A stretch of 46,903 nucleotides of DNA from Acidovorax facilis (lineage in GTDB: Bacteria > Pseudomonadota > Gammaproteobacteria > Burkholderiales > Burkholderiaceae_C): contig NZ_JAMXAX010000030.1 of the NCBI RefSeq assembly GCF_023913775.1, forward strand, positions 1 to 46,903. The letters are read 5' to 3'. The notes below the pieces were generated by a model, which did not search any database, was not told the DNA's origin, and saw only the letters and a list, made by a program, of their open reading frames with translations. Positions 15,007-24,054 of the stretch are shown in pieces. The translations under genes were made by a program, and so were the position numbers. Positions within the stretch are counted from its first letter, which is position 1. The number at the start of each line of letters is the position of its first letter.

Positions 15007-16890
15007 ATGAACCGTTATCCGGTCTGGAAGTACGCGATCCTGGTGATCGTGCTGCTGGTGGGGGTGTTGTACACCCTGCCCAATTTCTTCGGCGAGGCAC
15101 CTGCCGTGCAGGTTTCGTCGGCCAAAGCCACCGTCAAGGTGGACACCGCCGTGCAGCAGCGGGTGGAAGAGGCGCTCAAGGCGGCTGGCGTCACGCCAGA
15201 CTTCGTGGAACTGGAAGGCAACTCGGTGCGCGCGCGTTTCGATGCGCCCGACACGCAGCTCAAGGCCAAGGACGCGATCCAGAAGGCCCTGGTACCCGAC
15301 GCCAACGATCCCTCGTACATCGTGGCGCTGAACCTGGTGTCCCGCTCGCCCGTCTGGCTCAAATCCCTGCACGCCAACCCCATGTACCTGGGCCTGGACC
15401 TGCGCGGCGGCGTGCACTTCATGCTGCAGGTGGACATGCAGGCGGCCTTGACCAAAAAAGCCGAGTCGTACGCAGGCGACATCCGCACCGCACTGCGCGA
15501 CAAGAGCATCCGCCACGGCGGCATCAGCCGCGAAGGGCAGAACATCGACATCAAGGTGCGCGACGAAGCCACGATGACTGCAGCCCGCAACCTGATTGCG
15601 GACCAGTTCCCCGACCTCCAGGTCACCAGCACGCCCGAGGGCACTGAATTCAAGCTGCGCGTTGCCATCAAGCCCGAAGCCACGCGCAAGGTGCAGGAGC
15701 AGGCGCTCAAGCAGAACATGGTCACGCTTCACAACCGGATCAACGAACTGGGCGTGGCCGAGCCCGTGATCCAGCAGCAGGGTCTGGACCGCATCGTGGT
15801 GCAGCTGCCCGGTGTGCAGGACACGGCCAAGGCCAAGGACATCCTGGGCCGCACCGCCACGCTGGAAGTTCGCCTGGTGGACGAGGGCACCGAAGCCCGC
15901 GCCGCCGAGACTGGCCGTGGCCCCGTGCCGTTCGGCTCGGAACGCTATCTGGAACGCAGCGGCCAGCCGGTCATTGTCAAGAAGCAGGTGATCTTGACCG
16001 GCGAGAACCTGACCGATGCCCAGCCGGGCTTTGACGGCCAGACGCAGGAACCCACTGTGAACCTCACGCTGGACGCCAAGGGTGCGCGCATCTTCAAGGA
16101 CATCACGCGCGAGAACGTAGGCAAGCGCATGGCCATCGTGCTGTTTGAAAAAGGCAAGGGCGAAGTGGTGACCGCGCCAGTGATCCGCACCGAAATCGGC
16201 GGTGGGCGCGTGCAGATTTCGGGCCGCATGACCACGGCCGAAGCCAACGACACCGCGCTGCTGCTGCGCGCCGGTTCGCTGGCGGCGCCCATGGAAATCA
16301 TCGAAGAATTCACCATCGGCCCCAGCCTGGGCGCCGACAACATCGAGCGCGGCATCAACAGCGTGGTCTGGGGTCTGATCGCGATTGCCATCTTCATGTG
16401 CGCCTACTACATGCTGTTTGGCGTGTTCTCCAGCATTGCGCTGGGCGTGAACGTGCTGCTGCTGGTGGCGGTTCTGTCGATGCTGCAAGCCACACTCACA
16501 TTGCCGGGCATTGCCGCCATGGCCCTCGCGATTGGGGTGGCCATTGACTCGAACGTGCTGATCAATGAACGCATCCGCGAGGAGCTGCGCTCGGGTGTAT
16601 CGCCACAGGCGGCCATCCATACGGGCTACGAGCGTGCCTGGGCGACGATTCTCGACTCCAACGTGACGACGCTGATTGCAGGCCTGGCCCTGCTGGCCTT
16701 TGGCTCCGGCCCGGTGCGCGGGTTTGCCGTGGTGCATTGCATCGGCATCCTGACCAGCATGTTCTCGGCCGTGTTCTTCTCGCGGGGCCTGGTGAACCTG
16801 TGGTACGGCCGCCAGAAGAAGCTCAAGAGCGTGTCGATCGGTACGGTCTGGAAGCCAGATACCGACACCGCCGTGGCCAAGACGAACTAA
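15007..16890 (+). CDS. secD: Protein translocase subunit SecD
   Basis: SecD forms, with SecF, the proton-driven RND-type complex that pulls preproteins out of the SecYEG channel on the periplasmic side. The 627-residue product has a first helix at about 8-28 (KYAILVIVLLVGVLYTLPNF), a large periplasmic region beginning with the P1 head, the conserved DLRGGVHFMLQVDMQAAL near 130, and five C-terminal helices from about 450. The RND motif GVAIDSNVLINERIREEL lies near 510 and contains the conserved aspartate of the proton pathway. Length is typical of proteobacterial SecD. It lies between yajC and secF, 12 bases before secF, and is surely co-transcribed with it. Confidence 0.97.
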   Translation: MNRYPVWKYAILVIVLLVGVLYTLPNFFGEAPAVQVSSAKATVKVDTAVQQRVEEALKAAGVTPDFVELEGNSVRARFDAPDTQLKAKDAIQKALVPDANDPSYIVALNLVSRSPVWLKSLHANPMYLGLDLRGGVHFMLQVDMQAALTKKAESYAGDIRTALRDKSIRHGGISREGQNIDIKVRDEATMTAARNLIADQFPDLQVTSTPEGTEFKLRVAIKPEATRKVQEQALKQNMVTLHNRINELGVAEPVIQQQGLDRIVVQLPGVQDTAKAKDILGRTATLEVRLVDEGTEARAAETGRGPVPFGSERYLERSGQPVIVKKQVILTGENLTDAQPGFDGQTQEPTVNLTLDAKGARIFKDITRENVGKRMAIVLFEKGKGEVVTAPVIRTEIGGGRVQISGRMTTAEANDTALLLRAGSLAAPMEIIEEFTIGPSLGADNIERGINSVVWGLIAIAIFMCAYYMLFGVFSSIALGVNVLLLVAVLSMLQATLTLPGIAAMALAIGVAIDSNVLINERIREELRSGVSPQAAIHTGYERAWATILDSNVTTLIAGLALLAFGSGPVRGFAVVHCIGILTSMFSAVFFSRGLVNLWYGRQKKLKSVSIGTVWKPDTDTAVAKTN

Positions 16891-16902
16891 AGGACAACGG
16901 CC

Positions 16903-17853
16903 ATGGAATTCTTCCGCATCAAAAAAGATATCCCCTTCATGAAGCACGCGTTGATCTTCAACGCGATCTCCTTCATCACCTTTGCCCTCGCAGTGTTCTT
17001 CCTGCTGACCCGCGGCCTGCACCTGTCGGTGGAGTTCACCGGCGGTACGGTCATGGAAGTGGCCTACAGCCAGCCCGCCGAACTGGCCAAGGTCCGCGAG
17101 ACGGTTTCCGGCCTGGGCTATCCGGACGTGCAGGTGCAAAACTTCGGCACCGCCCGCGACGTGATGATCCGGCTGCCCGTGCAAAAGGGCGTCACATCCG
17201 CGCAGCAAAGCGAGCAGGTGCTGGGCGCACTCAAGGCCGCTGACCCCGAGGTCACGCTGCGCCGCACCGAGTTCGTCGGCCCGCAGGTGGGTGAGGAACT
17301 GGTGCACGGCGGCCTTATGGCGCTGGCCATGGTGGTCGTGGGCATCGTGATCTACCTGGCCTTCCGCTTCGAGTGGAAGTTCGGGGTCGCCGCCATCATC
17401 GCCAACCTGCATGACGTGGTGATCATCCTGGGCTTCTTCGCGTTCTTTCAGTGGGAGTTCTCACTGTCGGTGCTGGCTGCTGTGCTGGCCGTGCTGGGAT
17501 ACTCGGTCAACGAGTCGGTTGTGATCTTCGACCGGATCCGCGAGGCCTTCCGCAAGTACCGCAAGATGACCACCCACGAGGTGATCGACCACGCCATCAC
17601 GAGCACGATGAGCCGCACGATCATCACCCACGCTTCGACCGAGGCCATGGTGCTGTCGATGTTCTTCTTTGGCGGCCCCAGCCTGCACTACTTTGCGCTG
17701 GCGCTGACAATCGGCATCCTGTTCGGCATCTACTCGTCCGTGTTCGTGGCAGCCGCCATCGCCATGTGGCTGGGCGTAAAACGCGAGGACCTTGTCAAGC
17801 CCGTCAGAAAAGATGGGGATCCGAATGATCCCCATGCCGGAGCCACCGTCTGA
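16903..17853 (+). CDS. secF: Protein translocase subunit SecF
   Basis: A 316-residue partner of SecD. The first helix lies at about 16-36 (ALIFNAISFITFALAVFFLL), followed by the periplasmic P4 domain that opens with the family motif VEFTGGTVMEV, then five helices from about 128. GYSVNESVVIFDRIREAF near 197 matches the SecF counterpart of the SecD proton-pathway motif. RBS-like AAAGGACAA precedes the ATG. Length is normal for the family. The DUF1631 gene starts 17 bases after the stop and may be in the same transcript. Confidence 0.97.
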   Translation: MEFFRIKKDIPFMKHALIFNAISFITFALAVFFLLTRGLHLSVEFTGGTVMEVAYSQPAELAKVRETVSGLGYPDVQVQNFGTARDVMIRLPVQKGVTSAQQSEQVLGALKAADPEVTLRRTEFVGPQVGEELVHGGLMALAMVVVGIVIYLAFRFEWKFGVAAIIANLHDVVIILGFFAFFQWEFSLSVLAAVLAVLGYSVNESVVIFDRIREAFRKYRKMTTHEVIDHAITSTMSRTIITHASTEAMVLSMFFFGGPSLHYFALALTIGILFGIYSSVFVAAAIAMWLGVKREDLVKPVRKDGDPNDPHAGATV

Positions 17854-17870
17854 CCCGCTAATATCTGCCC

Positions 17871-20243
17871 ATGCAGCCCACGCCCTCTTCCGTTCCGCAG
17901 CGCCGCCTGGCCCGCCAGGCGCGCCAGCGGTTCGTAGAGGGCATCTGTGCGGGGCTCCCGGATCTGGACAAGACGGTCCTGGACCTCCTGACAACGCTGA
18001 TGACCCAGACGGGCACGGCGCGCGAAATGCAGTCGCACCGCGATGCCTGGATGCGGTACCAACAGCACCACGCAGCCTGGACAGATCGCACCGGCAAGGC
18101 CTGGCGCGATGCGTTGGCCCCCCACAGCAGCACCACCCGGGGTGCCCTGGCAGCCAATGGCGCAAACCCCCAGTTCGAACTGTTGAGTGACGACGTGGTG
18201 GAAAACAAGATCCTGGCTTCGCGCATGGCCCTGACGGTCAGCGAACAGGTGAGCCAGCAGTTCGACACACTGCGCCAGCGCACCCAGTCGCTGGAAGGCC
18301 AGGAACTCGACAGCAGCGATATCCTCCGTCCGGAAGCCGTGTGCCTGCTGCTGGTCGAGCAGTGGGTGGAGGCCGGACTGCCCCGCACCGACCTGCAGAC
18401 CGTGGTGGACCCGCTGCAGCGGGAGTTGGCAAACCTGCTTCAGAAACAGTACCAGGCCGTCAACGTGTTCTATGTGGAACAGGGTGTGACGCCACAGGCG
18501 GACCTGAAGTCCCGCGTGCGGCGCACGGCAGGGGGGGCGATCACCGGCAGCGGTGGGAGCAACGACTCCGGGGCCGGAGGCCTGGCCTCCCAGGCCCTGG
18601 CCCAGACCCGGGATGCCATGGCGGCAGCGCGCGGGGGCATGGTGCCCCCCCCAGGCGGTCGGCCCATGCCCCAGCATCCGTCCCGCATGCCCCCACCGGG
18701 CTACCCGCAGCACGGAATGCCCACTGCGTTTGCCACCGGCATGACTCCGCTGGCACGCGCCCGCCAGCGCGCCCACGGTGTGATGGGGCAACTGCGCAGG
18801 CTGCTCACACAGCCCGCCACCGGCTTCGACATGGTCAATGCCCCACCAGCGTCTGCGGCGCTGGCCCATGCACTGACCGCCCACCGTGTGCACGCCGACA
18901 CGTACTACAGCGGTGTCGCCACCCTGATGGAAGACTACAGCCCTGCGGCCGTGGTCCAGTTGGCAGGGGCCGTGCGCGAACGCTCGACCGAACTCAAGAA
19001 AAAAGCCTCGACGGCCGGTGAAAAAGCCATCATCGAAGTGGTGGCCCTGATGTTCCAGAGCATCCTGGCCGAAGACCGCATCCCGCCAGCCGTGCGCGTG
19101 TGGTTTGCGCGGCTTCAGGTGCCTGTGCTGCGTGTGGCACTGGCCGAGCCAGAGTTTTTCAGCAACCTCAACCACCCAGCGCGCCAGCTGATCGACCGCA
19201 TGGGCGCCTGCGTAATGGGTTTTGATGCGACCAGCATCAATGGCAGCGCACTGGAGGCGGAAATCCGCCGCGTGGTACAGGTGATTGAGCAGTACCCTGA
19301 AACCGGCCGCCGGGTGTTCCAGCTCGTCTACGACGAGTTCGAGAAATTCCTGTCCAAGTTCCTCACCGAAAAACAGGCTACGTCGCGCCTGGTTACGGTG
19401 GCTCAACAGGTGGAACAAAGGGAGACGCTGGCGATCCAGTACACCATCGAGCTGCGCACCATGCTGCGCGACATGCCGGTGCGCGACGAGATCCGCGAGT
19501 TTCTGTTCAAGACCTGGGCCGAAGTCCTGGCCCTCTCGGCCGTGCGCGACGGCCCCCAGCACGCAGACACCATCTCGCTCAAGCGCACAGCCGCCGACCT
19601 CGTCTGGGCCGCCAGTGCCAAGCCCAACCGCAGCGACCGCGCGCAGGTCATCCAGAATCTTCCTGGCCTGCTGCAGCGCCTGCGCCAGGGGCTGGCCCTC
19701 ATGGGCGTGAACGGCGCGCCGCAGGACGCCCAGATCAAGATCCTCACCGACACCCTGGCCGATGCCTTCCTGTCCAAGACGGCCTCCATTCCGCAGGCCC
19801 ACATTGACGCCATGGCCAAGCGCCTGGCCAATCTGGAGGACTTTATTAGCGACGCCACGCTGGGCGACATGCCGCTCAATGCCGACAACATCGAGATGAT
19901 GCTGGGTATCGACGCTTCGTCCATTCACGTGGTCGCCGACAACGGCGCCCCGGTGGAAGACGCCATGGTGGCCTGGGCCCAGGAACTGCAGCCTGGCACC
20001 TGGTACACACTGGACCACAACGGCGCATCGGCCCAGGTGCAGTACGCGTGGCAAAGCCAGCGCAAGCAGTTGCACCTGTTCGCAGCCGTGGATGGCAGCA
20101 GCTACCTGATCCAGCTGCGCAGGCTGGCTGCGTACTTGCAAGCGGGCTTGCTCGTGGCCCAGGACGAAGAAGGCCTGACCTTGCGCGCCACGCGCGATGC
20201 ACTGGCCAAGCTGGACGCAAACCCCGAGCGGCTGCTGGACTGA
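17871..20243 (+). CDS. DUF1631 family protein
   Basis: A 790-residue soluble protein with no signal peptide or membrane helix. I place it in DUF1631 by the overall pattern: an N-terminal helical region with TLMTQTGTAREMQSHRDAWM, a low-complexity Gly/Pro/Met linker at about 215-290 (RGGMVPPPGGRPMPQHPSRM), then a long helical domain with QLIDRMGACVMGFD and VFQLVYDEFEKFLSK. The last 90 residues (PGTWYTLDHNGASAQVQYAW) look like a PilZ-related beta barrel, as reported for some members. That reading is tentative. The family has no established biochemical role. Some members are misnamed thymidine phosphorylase, and nothing here supports that activity. It follows secF closely. Confidence 0.85.
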   Translation: MQPTPSSVPQRRLARQARQRFVEGICAGLPDLDKTVLDLLTTLMTQTGTAREMQSHRDAWMRYQQHHAAWTDRTGKAWRDALAPHSSTTRGALAANGANPQFELLSDDVVENKILASRMALTVSEQVSQQFDTLRQRTQSLEGQELDSSDILRPEAVCLLLVEQWVEAGLPRTDLQTVVDPLQRELANLLQKQYQAVNVFYVEQGVTPQADLKSRVRRTAGGAITGSGGSNDSGAGGLASQALAQTRDAMAAARGGMVPPPGGRPMPQHPSRMPPPGYPQHGMPTAFATGMTPLARARQRAHGVMGQLRRLLTQPATGFDMVNAPPASAALAHALTAHRVHADTYYSGVATLMEDYSPAAVVQLAGAVRERSTELKKKASTAGEKAIIEVVALMFQSILAEDRIPPAVRVWFARLQVPVLRVALAEPEFFSNLNHPARQLIDRMGACVMGFDATSINGSALEAEIRRVVQVIEQYPETGRRVFQLVYDEFEKFLSKFLTEKQATSRLVTVAQQVEQRETLAIQYTIELRTMLRDMPVRDEIREFLFKTWAEVLALSAVRDGPQHADTISLKRTAADLVWAASAKPNRSDRAQVIQNLPGLLQRLRQGLALMGVNGAPQDAQIKILTDTLADAFLSKTASIPQAHIDAMAKRLANLEDFISDATLGDMPLNADNIEMMLGIDASSIHVVADNGAPVEDAMVAWAQELQPGTWYTLDHNGASAQVQYAWQSQRKQLHLFAAVDGSSYLIQLRRLAAYLQAGLLVAQDEEGLTLRATRDALAKLDANPERLLD

Positions 20244-20306
20244 CGCGGTTTCAGGGGCATCAAGACGATGCCTGTGCCACCGGGCAACGAGAGGTCACCG
20301 CCAGCG

Positions 20307-21518
20307 TCAGGCGCTGCCCAGCCGCTGGTACAGGCCGCCGGGCAGACGCGCCACCTGGCCATCCAACTCCAGCTCCAGCAATTCCACCTGCAGCGACGCC
20401 GCATCCATGCCCGTGCGGGCCACCAGGGCATCCACCCCCATGGGGTCAAAACCCAGCGCCTGCAACAAGGGGCTTTCAGTCTGGCGAGTGTCGATATCCC
20501 TGCTGCCTTCTTCGTCAAGCACGGCAGCGCCAGAAGAGGCGCTCTGCTTGCCTGCCGCAGGGGGCATGCGCAGTTCTTCCAGCACATCCTGCGCGGACTC
20601 CACCAGCTTGGCGCCCTGGCGTATGAGCGCATGGCAACCCCGCGATTGCGGTGCGTGAATGGAGCCAGGGATGGCAAAGACCTCTCGGCCCTGTTCCGCC
20701 GCCATTCGGGCGGTGATCAGCGAACCAGACGCCAACGCCGCCTCGACCACGAGAGTGCCTTGAGAGAGGCCGGAGATGATGCGGTTGCGCTTGGGGAAGT
20801 TGGCGGCCAGCGGTGGCGTGCCCAGGGGGTATTCGCTGACCAACACCCCGTGAGCTGCGATGCGGTGGGCCAGGTCAAGGTTCTTGCGGGGGTAGACGCG
20901 ATCCAACCCGGTGCCCACGACCGCAATGGTGGCAGGTGTTGCCTCCGCAAAGGGGTCGGAGGACACATCCAGCGCACCTTCATGGGCTGCCGCATCCACA
21001 CCCAGCGCGAGCCCCGAGACGATGGTGAAGCCCGCCCCCCGCAGCGCGCGCGAAAAGAGCCGCGCGTTGTCCGCGCCCTGTGCCGTCGGGTTGCGGCTGC
21101 CGACCACGGCCAGGCACCGGCCGGTCGGGAACGGGTTTTGCGCCAACAGCCGGGCCGCCCCCATCAGGTACATAAGCAGCGGGGGATCTTCGGTGTCCAG
21201 CAGCGACTGGGGATACCGGGCATCCCCCAATGTGATCACCGCACGGGCAGGTCCTTGTGGATCTGCTCCCTCCAGCCAATGCCAGGTGGTCTCCAGCAAC
21301 GCCTCCCATCCGCTGGGTACGGTGCACAGCGCCTTGGCCTGGGCCAAGGTCACACAGTGCTGCAAGGCAGATTCGGGTTGGCGGAAGATGTCCTGCGGCA
21401 GCCCAAAACGGGACAGCAGGCGCCGCGCGGCGCCATTGCCCACGCCCTGGGAAAGCGTGAGGCGCAACCAAGCGCCCAGCTCGTCGCGGTCCATGGAGGC
21501 AGTTGATAGAAGAACCAC
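20307..21518 (-). CDS. dprA: DNA processing protein DprA (Smf)
   Basis: DprA binds incoming single-stranded DNA and loads RecA during natural transformation. The 403-residue product has an N-terminal helical (SAM-like) part, then the Rossmann-type domain: AVVGSRNPTAQGADNARLFS, FTIVSGLALGVDAAAHEGAL, VGTGLDRVYPRKNLDL and FPKRNRIISGLSQGTLVVEA, all family signatures. A further GSLITARMAAEQGREVFAIP and PGS..SRGCHALIRQGAKLV complete the core. A C-terminal winged-helix domain (LLQALGFDPMGVDALVARTG) is present, so the protein is full length. MDRDELGAW, 8 codons in, is an alternative start. A LysM gene lies upstream on the same strand, 63 bases away, as is common in betaproteobacteria. Confidence 0.96.
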   Translation of the reverse strand: MVLLSTASMDRDELGAWLRLTLSQGVGNGAARRLLSRFGLPQDIFRQPESALQHCVTLAQAKALCTVPSGWEALLETTWHWLEGADPQGPARAVITLGDARYPQSLLDTEDPPLLMYLMGAARLLAQNPFPTGRCLAVVGSRNPTAQGADNARLFSRALRGAGFTIVSGLALGVDAAAHEGALDVSSDPFAEATPATIAVVGTGLDRVYPRKNLDLAHRIAAHGVLVSEYPLGTPPLAANFPKRNRIISGLSQGTLVVEAALASGSLITARMAAEQGREVFAIPGSIHAPQSRGCHALIRQGAKLVESAQDVLEELRMPPAAGKQSASSGAAVLDEEGSRDIDTRQTESPLLQALGFDPMGVDALVARTGMDAASLQVELLELELDGQVARLPGGLYQRLGSA

Positions 21519-21581
21519 GGCAACGCCAGCCCCGCCGCCGCGCCACCCACAGGCAGCCGTGCGGCTTCAGCCAGTCCGCCG

Positions 21582-22799
21582 TTATTCCTGAGGATTGATC
21601 AGGCGGTCGCCCACGCGCACGCCGCTGCGGATTTCCAGCAGCAGCGCGTACGAGACGCGGTCGAAGGTCCGGAACACCATGGCCGTCCCGTTGCTCTCGC
21701 TGGGTAGCTTGATCATGGTCTTCCCCTCGCCAGTCACATCCTTGATGCGGTCGCCCTGGGTCAGCAGCGACAGGACATGACCTGGCTCAATGCCGTCTTG
21801 CGAACCCATGTTGATCGCAACCACCTGGTTCTGGGCGGCATAGGCTGCCGAGAAGCTGCCGTAGATGGAGACGATGCGCGCGTCCACATCGATGTGGGGC
21901 GCTCGTGGGGTGTAGCTGGTGAAGACCCGGGCAGGCGCTGGCAGGATGCGGTCTCCTGCGCGTATCTCTTCCTTGGTGCCGGACAGATCCACAGTGGCAG
22001 GCACATATTCAGAGACATAGCCGCCCTTGCCGTTGGGAATCTCTTCAAAAGACTCGCCACGCACCAGCTCGGCCTTGCCCAGGTACTGTGCTTCGTACCC
22101 CAGGATTTCACCCGTCACCGGATCCTTCATGGCCACGGCATCGCGGAAAACACGGAAAAAGCGGGGCTCGCCAGGTTCTGAACGGACGGGGGCGGATGCA
22201 TCGCCGCGCACATAGGCGCGGTCGCCGCTGGCCATGAGCACGCGATCTTCGGTGGTGGCCACAATGCGGGGAGCCCGTTGCAAAACGTCGGCATCCACCA
22301 CCAGAGGCTCCACGAGGAAGGGCTCGATCAGGTGAGACTTGAGTGTGGGGAGCGCCGTGCTGGCCAGACTGTCGCTGCGGGTGCGGGGCGACACGCGCAC
22401 CGTCTGAGGCTCTGAATCCGACACGCCAGGGGGTGTCGTCCGCAGGCGGGCGTAGCTGCCATCCTTGTCCAGGTAAAGCGTCTGGCCCGGATAAATCAGG
22501 TGTGGGTTTGCAATGGCCTTGAGGTTCATGCCCCACAGTTCGGGCCAGCGCCAGGGCCGCTTGAGGTACAGACCCGAAATACCCCACAACGTGTCGCCGC
22601 GCTGCACCGTGTAGGTGTCCGGGGCGTTGGGCGCCAGCTCGGACAGGGGGATGCCACGCTCCGACACTTGCTGTGCCGTGGCGCGCTGACCGCTGGAGAT
22701 GGGAGGGGTCTGGGCCTGAGCCGGTGCGACCAGCAAAGCGCCAGCGATGATGGTGAGCGCGCCCAGGGCGGTCCGCCGCACGCTGGTGAATGCTGTCAT
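21582..22799 (-). CDS. Secreted LysM peptidoglycan-binding protein
   Basis: A 405-residue envelope protein. I start at the ATG preceded by AAAAGGAAC 3 bases upstream. The frame extends 26 codons further without a signal. Residues 1-30 are a Sec signal peptide ending AQA. One LysM domain lies at about 62-110 (YTVQRGDTLWGISGLYLKRP, with NPHLIYPGQTLYL), which binds glycan strands. The remaining 290 residues (LKSHLIEPFLVEPLVVDADV onward) are a conserved domain of unknown role that contains beta-rich segments such as GSQDGIEPGHVLSLL. The gene is divergent from def and upstream of dprA. This dprA-LysM arrangement facing def-fmt is conserved in related genera. It probably acts in cell wall maintenance. 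Confidence 0.9.
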   Translation of the reverse strand: MTAFTSVRRTALGALTIIAGALLVAPAQAQTPPISSGQRATAQQVSERGIPLSELAPNAPDTYTVQRGDTLWGISGLYLKRPWRWPELWGMNLKAIANPHLIYPGQTLYLDKDGSYARLRTTPPGVSDSEPQTVRVSPRTRSDSLASTALPTLKSHLIEPFLVEPLVVDADVLQRAPRIVATTEDRVLMASGDRAYVRGDASAPVRSEPGEPRFFRVFRDAVAMKDPVTGEILGYEAQYLGKAELVRGESFEEIPNGKGGYVSEYVPATVDLSGTKEEIRAGDRILPAPARVFTSYTPRAPHIDVDARIVSIYGSFSAAYAAQNQVVAINMGSQDGIEPGHVLSLLTQGDRIKDVTGEGKTMIKLPSESNGTAMVFRTFDRVSYALLLEIRSGVRVGDRLINPQE

Positions 22800-22998
22800 G
22801 TTGTTCCTTTTCTCATGCATTGGGAAACGCCCCCTCGCTGGCACCTCGACGCACGGAGCAACCGCGCAGCCGGGCAAATACGTTACAAAGCTTCTTAGAT
22901 TCTCTGCTCAAGCCCTTGATTCGGCAACGATTATTGGCTGGCGGCGCTGCAGCAGGCCTTAAAAGTGGCGAAAATAGCGACATCTCTTGGCAGCTTTC

Positions 22999-23508
22999 AT
23001 GGCAATCCTTCCCATTCTCTGTTACCCGGACCCCCGGCTTCACAAGGTTGCACGCCCCATTGCGGCGGTGGACGACCGCATCCGGACGCTGGTCTCCGAC
23101 ATGCTGGCCACCATGTACGACGCCCATGGCATTGGCCTGGCCGCCACCCAGGTGGACGTGCACGAGCGCCTGGTGGTCATCGACGTTTCTGAGGAACGCA
23201 ACCAGCCGCTGGTGCTCATCAACCCCGAACTGGCCTGGACCAGTGCCGAAAAACACCTCAACGAAGAAGGTTGCCTCTCGGTACCCGGCATCTACGACGG
23301 CGTTGAACGCTTCGATGCCGTGCATGTGCGCGCGCTGGACGAGCAAGGCCAGTCCCGCGTCATTGAGGCCGATGGCCTTCTGGCCGTGTGCATCCAGCAC
23401 GAGATGGACCATCTCATGGGCAAGGTGTTTGTGGAATACCTCTCCCCACTCAAACGCAACCGCATCAAGACCAAGATGGTCAAGCAGCAGCGGGGGGCGC
23501 GCGAGTGA
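22999..23508 (+). CDS. def: Peptide deformylase
   Basis: Removes the formyl group from the initiator Met of nascent proteins, the counterpart of fmt downstream. The 169-residue product shows all three metal-site motifs: GIGLAATQV (motif 1), EGCLSVP with the metal-binding Cys (motif 2) and QHEMDH with two metal-binding His and the catalytic Glu (motif 3). I start at the ATG giving [18 protein letters not shown] 4 codons upstream is less likely. The ribosome binding site is weak. Length is normal. The stop overlaps the GTG start of a lipoprotein gene that stands between def and fmt. Confidence 0.97.
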   Translation: MAILPILCYPDPRLHKVARPIAAVDDRIRTLVSDMLATMYDAHGIGLAATQVDVHERLVVIDVSEERNQPLVLINPELAWTSAEKHLNEEGCLSVPGIYDGVERFDAVHVRALDEQGQSRVIEADGLLAVCIQHEMDHLMGKVFVEYLSPLKRNRIKTKMVKQQRGARE

Positions 23509-24023
23509 CCGGTCCGGCGCTCTGCACCCGCAGGGGTGGCGGAGTGCTGGCGCGCCTGGCGCTTCTTGTGCTGGCGGTGCAAATTTCGGGCTGTGCGCTG
23601 CCGGCCCGCGAAAAAGCCGGCGCGCTGCGCGCCGAGGTGGTTGCCCGTCTCGGGCCGCCCACCGCCTCCTTCCCTTTGCCAAGCGGCGAGCGGCTCCTGT
23701 ACTCCGAGCTGCCCGCGGGGTTTGCGGCCTACAACCTGGATTTCGACGCCAGCGGCAGGCTGGTGCGCAACGAGCAGGTGCTGACGCAGGCGCGCTTTGA
23801 GAACCTTCCCGTGGGCATATGGACCACCGCCGATGTGCAGCGCACCTTTGGCGCGCCTTTGCGCGTGGAGCGTGTGGCACGGTTCGAGGGCGACATCTGG
23901 ACCTACCGCTTCCGCCAGAACTCCGACCCGCGCCTTGCCCACGTCCACCTGGACCGCCAGGGCGTGGTTCGGCTGGTCATGTTCACGGACGAGCTTCCCC
24001 ATTTTGACAACGCGCGCGACTGA
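23505..24023 (+). CDS. Outer-membrane-type lipoprotein of unknown function
   Basis: A 172-residue lipoprotein. The start is the GTG that overlaps the def stop (GTGA). A second GTG 13 codons later is possible. The signal peptide ends in a lipobox, QISGC, with Cys30 as the lipidation site followed by ALPARE, so sorting to the outer membrane is expected. The mature part has two short related segments, [20 protein letters not shown] and [20 protein letters not shown]. Both are of the form (helix) V...LG.P, which recalls the BamE/SmpA fold. This is a resemblance only. The C-terminus is beta-rich ([26 protein letters not shown]). It is translationally coupled to def and 31 bases before fmt. Confidence 0.82.
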   Translation: MTGPALCTRRGGGVLARLALLVLAVQISGCALPAREKAGALRAEVVARLGPPTASFPLPSGERLLYSELPAGFAAYNLDFDASGRLVRNEQVLTQARFENLPVGIWTTADVQRTFGAPLRVERVARFEGDIWTYRFRQNSDPRLAHVHLDRQGVVRLVMFTDELPHFDNARD

Positions 24024-24054
24024 GTGCGTACTTACCTCCTGACAACGGTTTCCC

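Noticed and set aside
18541..18720. Gly/Pro/Met-rich stretch in the DUF1631 protein as a sign of a fused or broken gene
   Set aside because: The frame stays open with normal codon use on both sides. It is best read as a flexible linker between two domains.
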